From CAZTTG01 sp964615935 (GTDB lineage: Bacteria; Planctomycetota; UBA1135; GCA-002686595): 7,146 bases of DNA. The notes beneath the pieces were generated by a model, which saw nothing but the letters and a program-made list of their open reading frames with translations, did not search any database and was not told the origin of the DNA. The stretch spans positions 1 through 7,146 of the forward strand of contig CAZTTG010000160.1 of NCBI GenBank assembly GCA_964615935.1, read 5' to 3'. How positions within the stretch are numbered: position 1 is the first letter of the stretch; every line of letters begins with the position of its first letter. The position numbers and the translations under genes were made by a program. This document shows, piece after piece, positions 6,703-7,146 of this stretch.

Positions 6703-7068
6703 GTGAGCTATCGCAATCCGGAGTCGGTCCTGGACATGAGCGTCATCGAGTCGCTGCGCGAGCTCGGTGGTGAAGACCAGCCGGAGCTCCTGGCGGAGCT
6801 GATCGACCTGTTCCTGGACGACACGCCCAAGCAGCTCCAGGCCCTCGATGAGGCGGTCGAGGCCGCCGATCCGGAGGGCATGGAGCGAGCCGCCCACACC
6901 CTCAAGTCGAGCTGCGCCAACGTCGGCGCGATGGGGATGTCGGTGCTGTGCTTCGAGCTCGAGAAGCTGGGCCGCTCGAACGCCATCGAGGGAGCCGGCT
7001 CCCTCTCCAGCCAGATCCAGCAGGCCTACGTGGCGGTCGCCGAGGCCCTCGAGGTCTGCAAGTCCTGA
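6703..7068 (+). CDS. Stand-alone histidine phosphotransfer (HPt) protein
   Basis: 121 residues from GTG 6703. HPt domains are small four-helix bundles that shuttle phosphate between receiver domains of hybrid kinases and response regulators in the cytoplasm. Visible features are a helical start (VLDMSVIESLRELGG), the acidic helix LLAELIDLFLDDTPKQLQAL and the phospho-accepting His65 in the signature AAHTLKSSCANVGA. The helix with CFELEKLGR and a final amphipathic helix follow. The usual AHxLKGxxxxxG motif has Ser in place of the first Gly, a common variant. The domain seems to begin at or before VLD, which favours GTG 6703 over ATG 6736 (110 residues); TTG 6577 would add 42 low-complexity residues. 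No kinase or receiver gene is in the window, so its partners are unknown. It is separated from the CHAT gene by 285 bases with hairpins and promoter candidates. Confidence 0.88.
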   Translation: MSYRNPESVLDMSVIESLRELGGEDQPELLAELIDLFLDDTPKQLQALDEAVEAADPEGMERAAHTLKSSCANVGAMGMSVLCFELEKLGRSNAIEGAGSLSSQIQQAYVAVAEALEVCKS

Positions 7069-7070
7069 CC

Positions 7071-7085
7071 CGGGCCGCGAGCCCG
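7071..7085. terminator. Short hairpin after the HPt gene
   Basis: CGGGC (7071-7075) pairs with GCCCG (7081-7085) around CGCGA, two bases after the stop codon and followed by TT. It is a weak intrinsic terminator candidate. Confidence 0.35.
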
Positions 7086-7087
7086 TT

Positions 7088-7146
<59 letters not shown>

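Overview
This is a very GC-rich (roughly 70% by eye) bacterial segment with all genes on the + strand. It is most likely the end of a metagenomic or draft-genome contig, because it stops in a run of 48 G. GC content, strong Shine-Dalgarno sites and a large TPR-CHAT protein with an N-terminal PPC-like domain would fit a large-genome, high-GC lineage such as Planctomycetota or Myxococcota. The sequence alone does not settle the phylum, and this placement is inference.

Left part (1-2453): a short leader with two small perfect hairpins, then lipA (lipoyl synthase) and lpdA (dihydrolipoamide dehydrogenase, E3). Their stop and start codons share an ATGA, so they are almost certainly co-transcribed and translationally coupled. 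LipA makes the lipoyl cofactor of the 2-oxo acid dehydrogenases and the glycine cleavage H protein, and LpdA reoxidises it. Both look intact. No lipB, E1 or E2 gene lies in the window.

Centre (2454-6417): a 220-base spacer with a heptamer tandem repeat, then a 1247-residue protein. It has a hydrophobic N-terminus, a PPC-like beta domain, ten full 42-residue TPR units in perfect register with degenerate units at both ends, a helical linker, and a C-terminal CHAT (caspase-like) peptidase domain with an intact His/Cys dyad. It is the most interesting gene here: apparently an exported caspase-like peptidase, with no CRISPR, gasdermin or other known partner in view.

Right part (6418-7146): a 285-base intergenic region with two terminator-like hairpins and an AT-richer patch carrying a consensus -35 hexamer. 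It is followed by a small stand-alone histidine phosphotransfer (HPt) protein, a short inverted repeat and the poly-G tract. The HPt protein would relay phosphate in a multistep phosphorelay whose kinase and regulator lie elsewhere. The hairpins and separate promoter candidates suggest it is transcribed independently of the CHAT gene.
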